This document shows positions 8,095 to 16,707 of a DNA stretch of 64,000 bases, one piece after another. The notes beneath the pieces were generated by a model, which saw only the letters and a program-made list of their open reading frames with translations, ran no database searches and was not told the DNA's origin. The stretch's first letter is position 1. Each line of letters begins with the position of its first letter. The translations under genes and the position numbers were made by a program. The stretch spans positions 1-64,000 of the forward strand of contig NZ_BDCD01000011.1 in NCBI RefSeq assembly GCF_001613325.1, written 5' to 3'. The DNA is from Nocardia yamanashiensis NBRC 100130 (lineage in GTDB: Bacteria > Actinomycetota > Actinomycetes > Mycobacteriales > Mycobacteriaceae).

Positions 8095-8850
8095 GTGGGA
8101 CAGCTGGACGGCAAGGTAGCCCTCGTCACGGGCGGTGCGCGTGGCATGGGCGCGGAGCATGTGCGGCGTTTCGTCGCCGAAGGCGCGCGCGTCGTGTTCG
8201 GTGATGTGCTCGACGACGAGGGCAAGGCCCTCGCGGCCGAACTCGGCGACGCGGTCGCCTACGTGCATCACGACGTGACCAGCGAAAGCGATTGGACCGC
8301 CGCGGTTTCCGCCGCGGTCGAGCGCTTCGGCAAGCTGGACGTGCTGGTCAACAATGCCGGCATCCTGCGGTTCAAGAAGATCGTCGACATGACCCTGGAC
8401 GAGTTCCAGCTGATCATGAACATCAATCTGACCGGCGCGTTCCTCGGCATCAAGTCGGTCGCCGCGGCCATGACCGCGGCCGGCGGCGGTGCCATCGTGA
8501 ACGTGTCCTCGGTCGAGGGCTTCGTCGGCGCGTCCGGGCTCTCCGCCTACAGCGCGAGCAAGTTCGCGCTGCGCGGGCTCACCAAGTCTGCCGCCCGGGA
8601 GCTGGGCCACTCGGGTATCCGGGTGAACTCCCTGCACCCCGGCGGTATCGCCACCCCCATGACCGCCGCTGTCGCGGGCGCGTCCGGGGTGGACGGCAAT
8701 ACCTTCTTCTCCGAATTGCCCATTCCGCGCTGGGGCCGGCCGGTCGAGGTCTCCGAGGTGGCGCTGTTCCTGGCCTCCGATGCCTCGAGCTATTGCACGG
8801 GCGGCGAATTCGTCGTCGACGGCGGCATGTTGACCAGCTGCGGCTACTAA
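8095..8850 (+). CDS. Short-chain dehydrogenase/reductase (steroid-type)
   Basis: 251 residues, GTG start preceded by AAGGACGGG. Cofactor motif TGGARGMG (12-19), Asp37 for NAD preference, NNAG (86-89), catalytic Ser139, Tyr152, Lys156 (YSASK), and a C-terminal DASSYCTGGEFVVDGG. It is the first gene of a four-gene operon with KstD and two more SDRs, with gaps of 13, 1 and 11 bases. It aligns residue for residue in its motifs with the SDRs starting at 6702 and 10593, suggesting paralogues specialised for different hydroxyls of one substrate class. Confidence 0.9.
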   Translation: MGQLDGKVALVTGGARGMGAEHVRRFVAEGARVVFGDVLDDEGKALAAELGDAVAYVHHDVTSESDWTAAVSAAVERFGKLDVLVNNAGILRFKKIVDMTLDEFQLIMNINLTGAFLGIKSVAAAMTAAGGGAIVNVSSVEGFVGASGLSAYSASKFALRGLTKSAARELGHSGIRVNSLHPGGIATPMTAAVAGASGVDGNTFFSELPIPRWGRPVEVSEVALFLASDASSYCTGGEFVVDGGMLTSCGY

Positions 8851-8863
8851 GGACTGAACTCTC

Positions 8864-10591
8864 ATGGAATTCGAATTCGACGTCGTGGTCGTGGGTTCCG
8901 GTGCGGCGGGCATGACCGCCGCGCTGACCGCCGCCTATCGTGGCCTGTCGGTCACCCTGATCGAGAAGAGCCACCTGTTCGGCGGTTCCACCGCGCGTTC
9001 GGGCGGCGGCATCTGGGTGCCGAACAATCCGGTGCTGCAGGCGGCCGGGGTGCCGGACAGCCAGACCATGGCGCGCACATATCTCAAAGCCGTTGTGGGT
9101 GACCGGGTCCCGGACGCCAAGCAGCAGGCGTTCCTGGAGCACGGCCCGGAGATGTTCCGCTACATCGGCGCTCGCTCCAAGTACTGGGAGTTCGCCTACG
9201 ACCGCGGCTATTCCGACTATCACCCGGAGTACCCGGGCGGTCTGGCGCAGGGCCGCAGCATCGAGCCGAAGCCGATCGACGGGCGGCTGCTGGGCGGCGA
9301 TCTGCACAAGATCAACAAGCCGACCATGTCCGCGCCCGCGGGAATCGCCATCACGGTCAAGGACTTCCACGACCTGAACATGATCGCGCGCACCTGGGCG
9401 GGCAAGAAGACCGCGATCAAGGTGGGCGCGAAGACCGCGCTGAACATGCTCAAGGGCGCGCTGCCGCTGAGCCTGGGCAAGGCCCTGGCGGCCCGGCTGT
9501 GGCTGTCGCTGCGCGACGCGGGCGTGCCGGTGTGGCTCAACACCCCGCTCACCGAGGTGATCGTGGAAGGCGGCGTGGTGGTCGGCGTCAAGGCCGAGCA
9601 CGAGGGCCGCCCGGTCACCATCAAGGCCAAGCGCGGCGTGGTGCTGGCCGCCGGCGGTTTCGAGCACAACCTCGAAATGCGCGAGCAGTACATCGCCGGA
9701 CCGCAGAACACTGCCTGGACCGTCGGCGCGACCGAGAACATCGGCGAGGGCATCGTGGCGGGCCAGAAGGCCGGCGGCGCGGTCGATCTCATGGACGACG
9801 CCTGGTGGGGCCCGTCCGTGCGCAACCCCGACGGCCCGCCGTTCTTCATGCTGGCCGAGCGCTCGCAGCCGGGCGCGATCGTGGTCAATGCCAACGGCGA
9901 GCGGTTCGTCAACGAGTCCGCGCCGTACGTGAACGTCGTGCACACCATGTACGAGGAAGAGGAGAAGGTGCCGGGCAGCATTCCGGCGCATTTCATCTTC
10001 GACCAGAACTTCCGCGACCGGTACCTGTTCCTGGGCAACTTCCCCAAGCGCCCGCTGCCGCAGAAGTACTTCGACGCGGGCATCATCAAGCAGGCCGACA
10101 CCCTCGCCGAACTGGCCGCCAAGCTGAACATCCCGGCCGACAAGCTGGCCGCCACCGTGGAGCGGTTCAACGGTTTCGCGCGCGCCGGCCGCGACGAGGA
10201 CTTCCTGCGCGGCGATTCGGCCTACGACCGCTACTACGGCGATCCGACCGTCAAGCCCAACCCGACCCTGGCCCCGCTCGAGCGCGGTCCGTTCTACGCG
10301 GTCGAGATGGTGCCGGGCGATCTGGGCACCAAGGGCGGCCTGGTCACCGACGAGCACGCCCGGGTGCTGGACGACCAGGGCAACGTCATCACCGGTCTCT
10401 ACGCGGCGGGCAACAATTCGGCCGCCGTCATGGGCAACGACTACGCCGGCGCGGGCGCGACCATCGGCCCGGCCATGGTGTTCGGCTACATCGCGGCCAA
10501 TCACCTGGCGGATCAGGAACCGGCGGAAGCGGTTTCGGCGGCCCCGGCCAAGCGCCCGGCCCGCAAGCCCGCCGCGCAGAAGGAGCAGTGA
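8864..10591 (+). CDS. kstD: 3-ketosteroid delta1-dehydrogenase (KstD family flavoprotein)
   Basis: 575-residue FAD enzyme that introduces the C1-C2 double bond into ring A of 3-ketosteroids, a step needed with KshAB to open ring B. The Rossmann motif GSGAAG is at 11-16 and FGGSTARSGGGIWVPNN at 39-55. Catalytic residues known from Rhodococcus KstD are all found: Tyr119 in YSDYHPE, a tyrosine in VNESAPY (Tyr355), and Tyr527 with Gly531 in NDYAGAGATIGP. The family is usually 510-575 residues. The last ~25 residues are a Lys/Pro/Ala-rich tail of unknown use. Related delta4-dehydrogenases lack some of these residues, so KstD is preferred. Which steroid it uses is not shown; nocardiae usually carry several KstD paralogues. 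Confidence 0.9.
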   Translation: MEFEFDVVVVGSGAAGMTAALTAAYRGLSVTLIEKSHLFGGSTARSGGGIWVPNNPVLQAAGVPDSQTMARTYLKAVVGDRVPDAKQQAFLEHGPEMFRYIGARSKYWEFAYDRGYSDYHPEYPGGLAQGRSIEPKPIDGRLLGGDLHKINKPTMSAPAGIAITVKDFHDLNMIARTWAGKKTAIKVGAKTALNMLKGALPLSLGKALAARLWLSLRDAGVPVWLNTPLTEVIVEGGVVVGVKAEHEGRPVTIKAKRGVVLAAGGFEHNLEMREQYIAGPQNTAWTVGATENIGEGIVAGQKAGGAVDLMDDAWWGPSVRNPDGPPFFMLAERSQPGAIVVNANGERFVNESAPYVNVVHTMYEEEEKVPGSIPAHFIFDQNFRDRYLFLGNFPKRPLPQKYFDAGIIKQADTLAELAAKLNIPADKLAATVERFNGFARAGRDEDFLRGDSAYDRYYGDPTVKPNPTLAPLERGPFYAVEMVPGDLGTKGGLVTDEHARVLDDQGNVITGLYAAGNNSAAVMGNDYAGAGATIGPAMVFGYIAANHLADQEPAEAVSAAPAKRPARKPAAQKEQ

Positions 10592-10592
10592 C

Positions 10593-11324
10593 ATGGGACG
10601 GGTCGATACCAAGGTCGTGATCGTCACCGGCGGCGCGCGCGGCATGGGCGCGGCGTTCGCGCGCAAGCTGGCGAGTGAGGGCGCGAAGGTCGTCATCGCC
10701 GATGTGCTGGTGGACGAGGGCGCGGAGCTGGCCGCCGAACTCGGCGACGGCGCGCTGTTCCAGGCGCTCGACGTGACCGACGAAAACGCTTGGAACGACG
10801 TGGTTTCCACGGCCGAGGCGACCTTCGGGCCGGTGTCCGGCCTGGTCAACAATGCGGGCATCGTGCACGTCGATCCGATCGAGAAGCTGTCGGAAGCCGA
10901 CTACCGCAAGGTCATCGACGTCAATCAGGTCGGCGTGTTCCTGGGCATGAAGGCCGTGATCGGTTCCATGCGGCGCGCGGGCGTCGGGTCGATCGTGAAC
11001 ATCTCCTCGACCGGCGGGCTCATCGGCTACTCCAACATCCTCGGCTACGTGGCGTCCAAGTGGGCGGTGCGCGGCATGACGAAAACCGCTGCGCAGGAGC
11101 TGGCTTCGGACAATATCCGCGCCAATTCCGTGCACCCGGGCATCGTCGCCACCGAGATGGTCGCCGCCTCGGAGCGGTCCGCGAGCATCGCGAAGAACCA
11201 GCCCATCGCCCGGCCGGGCACCCCCGAGGAACTCGCCAACCTGGTGCTGTTCCTCATCTCGGACGAATCCTCCTACAGCACCGGGTCGGAATTCATCGCC
11301 GACGGCGGCTTCACCACTCAGTAA
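10593..11324 (+). CDS. Short-chain dehydrogenase/reductase (steroid-type)
   Basis: 243 residues, starting one base after the KstD stop, with AAGGAG inside the KstD tail as ribosome-binding site. TGGARGMG (12-19), Asp37, NNAG (86-89), Ser139, Tyr152, Lys156 (YVASK) and the C-terminal ESSYSTGSEFIADGG show an active NAD-type SDR. Tight coupling to kstD implies the same pathway, probably oxidation of a ring or side-chain hydroxyl. Position in the pathway cannot be assigned. Confidence 0.9.
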   Translation: MGRVDTKVVIVTGGARGMGAAFARKLASEGAKVVIADVLVDEGAELAAELGDGALFQALDVTDENAWNDVVSTAEATFGPVSGLVNNAGIVHVDPIEKLSEADYRKVIDVNQVGVFLGMKAVIGSMRRAGVGSIVNISSTGGLIGYSNILGYVASKWAVRGMTKTAAQELASDNIRANSVHPGIVATEMVAASERSASIAKNQPIARPGTPEELANLVLFLISDESSYSTGSEFIADGGFTTQ

Positions 11325-11335
11325 GGAACAGGCCC

Positions 11336-12151
11336 ATGAAGGATTTCCGCGGCAAGGTCGCCGTCATCACCGGTGCGGGCGCCGGTATCGGCCGGGCGCT
11401 GGCCATCGAATTGGCCCGCAACGGCGCGCAGCTGGCGCTGTCCGGCCGCAATCTCGAGAACGTCGCCGAGACCGTGGCCCTGTGCGAGAAGGAAGGCGTC
11501 AAGGCCAAGGCCTACAAGCTGGACGTCACCGATCGGGCCGCGGTGTACGCGCACGCCGACGAGGTCGTCGCCGACTTCGGCAAGGTGAACATCGTCATCA
11601 ACAATGCCGGCGTCTCGCTGACCGCCAATATCGAGGACGTCACCTGGGAAGACCTGGAGTGGATCTTCGGCATCAACTTCTGGGGCACCGCGCACGGCAC
11701 CAAGGCGTTCTTGCCGCACGTGATCGCCTCCGGGGACGGGCACATCGCCAATGTGTCGTCCATGTTCGGCCTGGTGGCCTGCCCGAGCCAGGGCGGCTAC
11801 AGCTCGTCCAAGTACGCCATGCACGGCTTCACCGACGCGCTGCGCCAGGAAATGATCATCGCGGGCCACAATGTGGGCGTCTCCTCCGTGCACCCGGGCA
11901 TGATCAAGACCGAGATCGCCTGGAAGGCACGCGCTTCCGCCAACCGCGACCGGGACGCGCTGGCCGAGAACTTCGACCGGCTGGCCCAGACCAGCCCCGA
12001 GGACTGCGCCAAGACCGTGCTCGCGGGCATCCGCAAGAACAAGCCGCTCATCCTGATCGGCAAGGACGCCAAGGCGATGAACGTCATGCGCCGCCTGCTC
12101 GGCTCCGGCTACATGAAGCCGCTGACCGCGCAGATGCGCAAGGAGATCTAG
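11336..12151 (+). CDS. Short-chain dehydrogenase/reductase, distinct C-terminal extension
   Basis: 271 residues. TGAGAGIG (12-19) and SGRN after the second strand favour NADP. It has NNAG (89-92), Ser141/Ser142, Tyr155 and Lys159 (YSSSK). Unlike its operon partners it lacks the VDGG ending and has a C-terminal helical part (KPLILIGKDAKAMNVMRRLLGS) that may contact membrane or lipid, as in many mycobacterial SDRs acting on long-chain or sterol substrates. The ATG at 11336 follows AAGGAAC overlapping the previous stop. It is the last gene of the operon; a strong terminator follows. Confidence 0.88.
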   Translation: MKDFRGKVAVITGAGAGIGRALAIELARNGAQLALSGRNLENVAETVALCEKEGVKAKAYKLDVTDRAAVYAHADEVVADFGKVNIVINNAGVSLTANIEDVTWEDLEWIFGINFWGTAHGTKAFLPHVIASGDGHIANVSSMFGLVACPSQGGYSSSKYAMHGFTDALRQEMIIAGHNVGVSSVHPGMIKTEIAWKARASANRDRDALAENFDRLAQTSPEDCAKTVLAGIRKNKPLILIGKDAKAMNVMRRLLGSGYMKPLTAQMRKEI

Positions 12152-12186
12152 GCTCCGGAGCCGCCGCGATCCGGCCCCGGACCTAC

Positions 12187-12226
12187 GGCCGATAGCCCCG
12201 CATTCCAGTGCGCGGGGCTATCGGCC
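12187..12226 (+). terminator. Rho-independent-type terminator after the KstD/SDR operon
   Basis: Perfect 15-bp stem, GGCCGATAGCCCCGC at 12187-12201 with its complement at 12212-12226 around a 10-base loop, then TTTG. It sits 36 bases after the last SDR stop. Confidence 0.85.
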
Positions 12227-12265
12227 TTTGAAATCGGTCGTGGACAACAGAATTGGAGGTGCCTG

Positions 12266-13168
12266 ATGCGTATCGGCATGCTCATGCCGTACCTGGACGG
12301 CTTGGTGACGTCGGGTGCGTTCCTGCGCGAATTCGCCGCCGCCGCCGAGGAATGCGGGCTCGAATCGATCTGGACCGTGGAGCACGTGGTGGTGGCGGAC
12401 AATTACGAACCGCTCTACCCGTACTCACCCGACGGCAAGATGCCCGGCGGCGATCTCGGCGTGCCGATGACCGACCCCCTGGAGACCCTCGCCTTCCTGG
12501 CCGCCGCCTCGCGCACCCTCAAACTCGGCACCGCGATGGTGGTCGCGCCGCTGCACAGTCCGGTGGTGCTGGCCAAGCGGGCGGCGACCCTCGACATCCA
12601 ATCCGACGGCCGCCTGCTGCTCGGGCTCGGAATCGGCTGGCAGAAAGAGGAATACGCGGCGATCGGGGCCTCGTTCGCCGATCGCGGCGGGCAACTCGAC
12701 GACTGCATCGCGGCCATGCGGGCGCTGTGGACGCAGTCCCCGGCCAGCTACAGCGGTAAGCATGTATCGTTCGAGCGGCAGTTCTGCCTGCCGCAGCCGG
12801 CGAGGTCGGTGCCGATCGTGCTGGGCGGCAACAGCGCACCGGCAGTGCGCCGGGCGGGCAAGGTCGGCGACGGGTGGTTCCCGTACACCATCGGCTCCGA
12901 GGACTTCGCGCGCGGCGCGGACAAGGTGCGCGAGATCGCCACGGCGGCAGGACGTTCCGGGGACGCCGTGGAAATGACCATCTGGCCGGGGTCGTTCGAC
13001 TTCGTGCGCGAGTTCGAAGCCGACTACGTGCGCCCCTACGTGACCGCCGGGGCGAGCCGAATCGTGCTGACCCCGCCCATTTTCGGGCCGGAATCGCTGC
13101 TGAACGGCGTGGAATCGCTGGCCGGGTACGTGGAGCGGTACCGCAACGACGTGGTGGCGAAGCTGTGA
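12266..13168 (+). CDS. LLM-class oxidoreductase, probably F420-dependent
   Basis: 300 residues. Compact luciferase-like barrel: MRIGMLMPYLDG, CGLESIWTVEHVVV (34-47), RTLKLGTAMVVAPLHSPVVLAKRAATLDIQSDGRLLLGLGIGW (83-125), VPIVLGGNSAPAVRRAGKVGDGWFP. The size and GGNS..A.RRAG pattern match the F420-dependent subgroup common in Mycobacterium and Nocardia; FMN cannot be excluded. GGAGGTG precedes the ATG by about six bases. The stop overlaps the GTG of the next gene (GTGA), so the three following genes are translationally coupled. Confidence 0.87.
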   Translation: MRIGMLMPYLDGLVTSGAFLREFAAAAEECGLESIWTVEHVVVADNYEPLYPYSPDGKMPGGDLGVPMTDPLETLAFLAAASRTLKLGTAMVVAPLHSPVVLAKRAATLDIQSDGRLLLGLGIGWQKEEYAAIGASFADRGGQLDDCIAAMRALWTQSPASYSGKHVSFERQFCLPQPARSVPIVLGGNSAPAVRRAGKVGDGWFPYTIGSEDFARGADKVREIATAAGRSGDAVEMTIWPGSFDFVREFEADYVRPYVTAGASRIVLTPPIFGPESLLNGVESLAGYVERYRNDVVAKL

Positions 13169-13518
13169 ACGCGGTCCGCATTCTCGATCGCGTCGTGCTG
13201 CCCGCCGATCGCGCCGATGACTGGCTGGCGCGCTGGCGTGCCGACTACGTGCCGGGCGCGACCGCGCGCGGTATGCGGGATCCGCAGGTGTGGCGCGAGC
13301 ATGCCGGGGCGGATTCGGTTGCGTGGCAGATCATCTGGGAGCTGCCGGGGATCTACGACTTCTACGGTATGCGCGGGATGGCCGGCGCCGATGCCGCGGT
13401 GACCCGGTTCTGGGCCGAGACCGACGCCGTCGCGCTGGCGCGGGAACGGCATGTGCTGGCCGCGCAACAGACCGTCGATGCCGCACCGGCGGCCGTCGAG
13501 ACGGAGGTCCGGGCATGA
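13165..13518 (+). CDS. Small alpha/beta-barrel-like protein of unknown function, coupled to the LLM gene
   Basis: 117 residues, GTG start overlapping the LLM stop by four bases. The pattern AVRILDRVVLPADRADDWLARWRADYVPGA, then SVAWQIIWELPGIYDFYGMRG, resembles one ferredoxin-like repeat of dimeric alpha/beta-barrel (NIPSNAP/ABM-like) proteins, but I do not recognise a named family. It lies between an oxidoreductase and a stress-type alpha/beta-barrel protein and overlaps both, so a role in the same reaction (substrate handling or heterodimer with the next product) is plausible. The Ala-rich C-terminal 20 residues look like a tail. Confidence 0.7.
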   Translation: MNAVRILDRVVLPADRADDWLARWRADYVPGATARGMRDPQVWREHAGADSVAWQIIWELPGIYDFYGMRGMAGADAAVTRFWAETDAVALARERHVLAAQQTVDAAPAAVETEVRA

Positions 13519-14081
13519 GTCGCTGGATAGTCCTGAGCCCGCTCCCCGGCGGCGAACCCGAACTGACGGCCCGCGCGGCCGCCGCCACCGCCACGCCGGG
13601 CGTCGCGCACTGCTCGGCCGGAGCCGAATTGCCCGGCAGCACCGGCGGTCTCGGCGCGGTGTGGGATCTGACCGCGGATATCGCACCGGTGCAGGCGCTC
13701 GGCGAACTGCCCGACGGCGCGCGGGTGGTGCCGCTGTCCCCGGTCAACTCCCGCATCGCCCGCCTCCCGCACGAGCGCCGGGTGAAGCGGACGCTGCTGC
13801 TCGGGGTGCGGCCCGGCACGCCGTCGGAGGTGGTGCAACGCTTCGAAGCCGACCTGATGGCCATGCCCGCCCACATCGCCGCCATAAAGTCCTGGGCCCT
13901 GAGCCGGGTGGCTGGCGACGACCGGTTCACCCATGTCTGGGAACAGGAATTCGCCGATCCCGACGGGCTCAACGGCGACTATCTGCTGCACCCGTACCAC
14001 TGGACGCATGTGGACAGGTGGTTCGACGCCGAGATGCCCGGGTCCATCGTGCGGCCGGAAATCGCGCACCTGTACCGGTAG
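13515..14081 (+). CDS. Dabb (stress-responsive alpha/beta barrel) domain protein
   Basis: 188 residues; ATGA overlap with the previous gene. The first ~85 residues look like a degenerate repeat. Residues ~90-188 are a recognisable Dabb domain: RVKRTLLLGVRPGTPSEVVQRFEADL, IAAIKSWALSRV, THVWEQEFADPDGLNGDYLLHPYHWTHVDRWF. Proteins of this fold include cyclases and heme or small-molecule binding proteins. The LLM-unknown-Dabb trio is co-translated, which suggests a flavin-dependent oxidation followed by a non-redox step. Function is not assignable. Confidence 0.78.
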   Translation: MSRWIVLSPLPGGEPELTARAAAATATPGVAHCSAGAELPGSTGGLGAVWDLTADIAPVQALGELPDGARVVPLSPVNSRIARLPHERRVKRTLLLGVRPGTPSEVVQRFEADLMAMPAHIAAIKSWALSRVAGDDRFTHVWEQEFADPDGLNGDYLLHPYHWTHVDRWFDAEMPGSIVRPEIAHLYR

Positions 14082-14112
14082 GCGGACGGGCCGGTGCTCG
14101 GCGTCTGAGCGC

Positions 14113-14529
14113 TCAGGCTCCCGCGGCCTCGCGCTGCAGCTGCGCGGTGGCCTCGGCGGTGATCTGCTCGAACCGTTCGCCCATGCGGGCGGCCAGGGCG
14201 TTCGCCGCCGACAGCGGGCGGACCATCACCATCAGTTCGTCGATCTTGCCGTCGGCGTCGAAATGCAGGAAGTCACAGCCGGTGAGCTGTTTGCCGTCGA
14301 CGGTGGCCTCGAAGACCAGGGCGTGATCGCGGCCGCCGGCGTCGGCGATCTCGCGGACGTAGCGGAAGTTCTCGAACACCTGGATGACCGCGCGCAGGAT
14401 GGCCGCGGTGATGGCCTTGCCCGGATACGGCTTGAAGGCCACCGGGCTGGTGAAGACCACATTGTCGGCCAGCAGCGCTTCGATGGCGGCTTCGTCGCGG
14501 GCTTCCACGGCGGCACGGAAGGGATGCAT
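14113..14529 (-). CDS. SnoaL-like / NTF2-fold protein
   Basis: 138 residues. MHPFRAAVEARDEAAIEALLADNVVFTSPVAFKPYPGK is the typical actinobacterial nuclear-transport-factor-2-like opening; alternating strands follow (ALVFEATVDGKQLTGCDFLHFDADGKIDELMVMVRP). The start at 14529 has AGAGGTGG six bases upstream; an in-frame ATG 33 bases earlier has only a weak site. It lies downstream of the FadD3-like gene on the same strand, separated by a hairpin, so it may have its own promoter. It could be a binding or isomerase-like protein for a lipophilic substrate. Confidence 0.83.
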   Translation of the reverse strand: MHPFRAAVEARDEAAIEALLADNVVFTSPVAFKPYPGKAITAAILRAVIQVFENFRYVREIADAGGRDHALVFEATVDGKQLTGCDFLHFDADGKIDELMVMVRPLSAANALAARMGERFEQITAEATAQLQREAAGA

Positions 14530-14585
14530 CGGGCCCCACCTCTCATAGTCAACTAATTGCATATCCAGGGTGCACGCTAGCGCCG

Positions 14586-14615
14586 GATCGCGGGGATGCC
14601 AAGACCCCCGCGATC
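14586..14615 (-). terminator. Hairpin after the FadD3-like gene
   Basis: Perfect 10-bp stem (GATCGCGGGG at 14586-14595 with its complement at 14606-14615) and a 10-base loop. It lies 11 bases beyond the synthetase stop on the minus strand. No long T run, as is common in actinobacteria. Confidence 0.65.
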
Positions 14616-14626
14616 GGTGCACGCGT

Positions 14627-16255
14627 TCAGGCCGGATTGCGCAGCTGACCCTTGAGCACCTTGCCGCCCGCATTGCGCGGCAGCTGGTCGGTGAAGACGA
14701 TCTCGCGGGGCACCTTGTAGCCCGCCAGTTTGTCCCGGGACCATTCGATGATGGCTTCCGCGATGGCCTCGGCGTCATCGATGCCGGTCTGCGGGACCAC
14801 CACCGCGCGGCCCACCTCGCCCAGGCGCGGGTCCGGTACGCCGACCACCGCCACATCGCGAATATCGGGGTGCTGCAGCAGGATTCGCTCGATCTCGGCG
14901 GGATAGGCGTTGAAGCCGCCGACGATGAACATGTCCTTGAGCCGGTCGGTGATGCGCAGGTAGCCGTCCGCGTCCAAGGTGCCGATATCGCCGGTGTGCA
15001 GGTAGCCGTCCGGGTCGATGACGGCGGCGGTGGCCTCCGGATCGTCGAGATAGCCGAGCATGACATTCGGGCCCTTGACGGTGATCTCGCCTTCCTCGCC
15101 CGGGGCGACCGGCGTGCCGTCGCGGGCGGTGATGCGGATCTCGGTGCCGGGCAGGGCTTTTCCGGCCGTGCCCGCGACCAGCTCGGTGGGCGCGGCGGGC
15201 GGGCACACCGTCACCACGCCGATCGACTCGGTGAGGCCGTAGGCGGTGAAAACGTAAGGAACGCCCAGCTCTTCGCGAATCCGGTCCACCAGTTCGGCGG
15301 GGACGGTCGCGCCGCCGGTGCCCGCCAGGCGCAGTGAGCCGAGCATGAAGTCCGAGCGGTCGGCGTGCAGCAGATCATCGAAAAGCGTTGGGGGACCGGC
15401 GAGTACGGTGATGCGCTCGTTCTCGATCAGGCGCAGTACCGCGCGGGTCTCGAAACGTTCGATCGGGACCATGGTCGCGGTCTTCAGCAGGCAGGCGATG
15501 ATGCCCGCCTTGTAGCCGAAGGTGTGTGAGAACGGGTTCACCAGCAGGTAGCGGTCGCGCGGGCGCAAGGTGACCGCGTCGGCCCAGGCGGCGAAGACCT
15601 CCAGGGTCTGTTCGTGGGTGGCCAGTACGCCTTTCGGCGCGCCCGTGGTGCCGGAGGTGAACAGGATGTCGGAGATGGCGTCCGGGGCTACGGACTCGCT
15701 GCGTTCGCGCGCGTACTCCGGCGGGACCACCGTGCCCGGGGCCAGGAAGCCCTGCCAGGAGCTGATATCCCAGTCGTCGATGCTCTCGCCCGGCGAATCG
15801 TCCAGCAGGATCAGATGTTCCAGCTCGGGCAAGGTCACGCTGTGCTCGGCCAGCATGGCCGGATAGTCGACGCCCAGGAACTCCTGCACCGTGCACACCG
15901 CCTTGGCGCGGCTACGGCACAGCACCTCGGCCGTCTCCGCCCCGCGCAGCCGGGTGCTGATCGGCACCAGCGTCGCACCGGCCCCCAGCATCCCCAGCGC
16001 GGCCGTGATCCACCGAATCCCGTTGGGCGCCCACATGCCCACCCGGTCCCCGGCCTCGATGCCCGACGCGATGGCCGCCCGGGTCACCGCACCGACCTCC
16101 TCGGCCAGCTCGGCGAAGGTGAGCCGCCCCGCCGGCCCGGCGATGGCCACCGCCTCCGGATACCGTCGCGCCCGATCCGCCAGCAGGGCCGGAATCGTCA
16201 CGATCGGAGCAGCCGCCGGATGCCTGCCCGTGGCTGCCGCATGCCGCCGATCCAT
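14627..16255 (-). CDS. Acyl-CoA synthetase, FadD3-like (candidate HIP-CoA ligase)
   Basis: 542-residue ATP-dependent acid:CoA ligase. Adenylation motifs: DILFTSGTTGAPKGVLATH, FSHTFGYKAGI, AYGLTESIG, GYLHTGDIG, RLKDMFIVGGFNAYPAEIE, and a C-terminal RNAGGKVLKGQL carrying the lysine used in adenylation. Whole-length pattern, including SDILFTSGTTG and NPFSHTFGYKAGI, is closest in my recollection to FadD3 (3aS-4a-4H-perhydro-4-methyl-1,5-indanedione propionate-CoA ligase of steroid C/D-ring catabolism), but other FadD17/CaiC-like ligases share much of this. The ATG at 16255 has CAGGA seven bases upstream; a GTG 18 bases earlier is possible. No other ring C/D genes are adjacent, so the specific role is uncertain. 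Confidence 0.85.
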   Translation of the reverse strand: MDRRHAAATGRHPAAAPIVTIPALLADRARRYPEAVAIAGPAGRLTFAELAEEVGAVTRAAIASGIEAGDRVGMWAPNGIRWITAALGMLGAGATLVPISTRLRGAETAEVLCRSRAKAVCTVQEFLGVDYPAMLAEHSVTLPELEHLILLDDSPGESIDDWDISSWQGFLAPGTVVPPEYARERSESVAPDAISDILFTSGTTGAPKGVLATHEQTLEVFAAWADAVTLRPRDRYLLVNPFSHTFGYKAGIIACLLKTATMVPIERFETRAVLRLIENERITVLAGPPTLFDDLLHADRSDFMLGSLRLAGTGGATVPAELVDRIREELGVPYVFTAYGLTESIGVVTVCPPAAPTELVAGTAGKALPGTEIRITARDGTPVAPGEEGEITVKGPNVMLGYLDDPEATAAVIDPDGYLHTGDIGTLDADGYLRITDRLKDMFIVGGFNAYPAEIERILLQHPDIRDVAVVGVPDPRLGEVGRAVVVPQTGIDDAEAIAEAIIEWSRDKLAGYKVPREIVFTDQLPRNAGGKVLKGQLRNPA

Positions 16256-16707
16256 GGGAACATCCTGCCGCACCCACCCCCGCGCGATGCCCCTTTTCCC
16301 AGTGCCATCCCGCTGACCGGGCGTGCCTGCCCGCCGCTCCGCGGCTTCAGCGCACGGCTCGGGAGCCGCCGGTTTCGTACGCCTGCCGGCGGTTGGGTGC
16401 GGAGCCGAATTCGGGCGTGCCCGGGGAGTTACCCCGGTCGGTACGAAATCGGTTGTCGAGTTGGAAACGTTCGTGATTTGCCGGTTCTGGTTGTCGGGCC
16501 GGTGATTTCTGCCGGTCCCGCATATACCGGCTCGGCATATGCGGGTTCAGGGTTCCGCTGATCGGGACGGGGGTTGGGGCGGGAGGGTGACTCCGGGCAC
16601 GCTCGTTGTAGTGGTCCCGGTGGTGGGACGGATATGCCCGGCCGGCCGCCGGAACGGTGCGGCGGACGCTGGAGCGGTTGATGAATCCAAGACCTCGGAG
16701 GAGTGAC
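16256..16707. other. 452-base non-coding divergent region with a 9-bp palindrome
   Basis: Lies between the divergent FadD3-like and dikinase-like genes. I see no convincing open frame. It holds a CCGCTGACCGG motif (16310-16320) and a perfect inverted repeat CCCGCATAT (16517-16525) / ATATGCGGG (16537-16545) around 11 bases, the most operator-like element present. AT content rises between about 16440 and 16550, consistent with promoters. Confidence 0.5.
16310..16320 (+). repeat. CCGYTSACCGG motif, copy 1
   Basis: CCGCTGACCGG embedded in ATCCCGCTGACCGGG, 55 bases upstream of the FadD3-like start. One of five intergenic copies; see findings. Confidence 0.4.

Noticed and set aside
8579..10861. 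760-codon minus-strand open frame opposite kstD
   Set aside because: Antisense shadow of the KstD and SDR genes; its translation is low-complexity Arg/Ala/His-rich with no domain, while the plus-strand frame has complete catalytic motifs.
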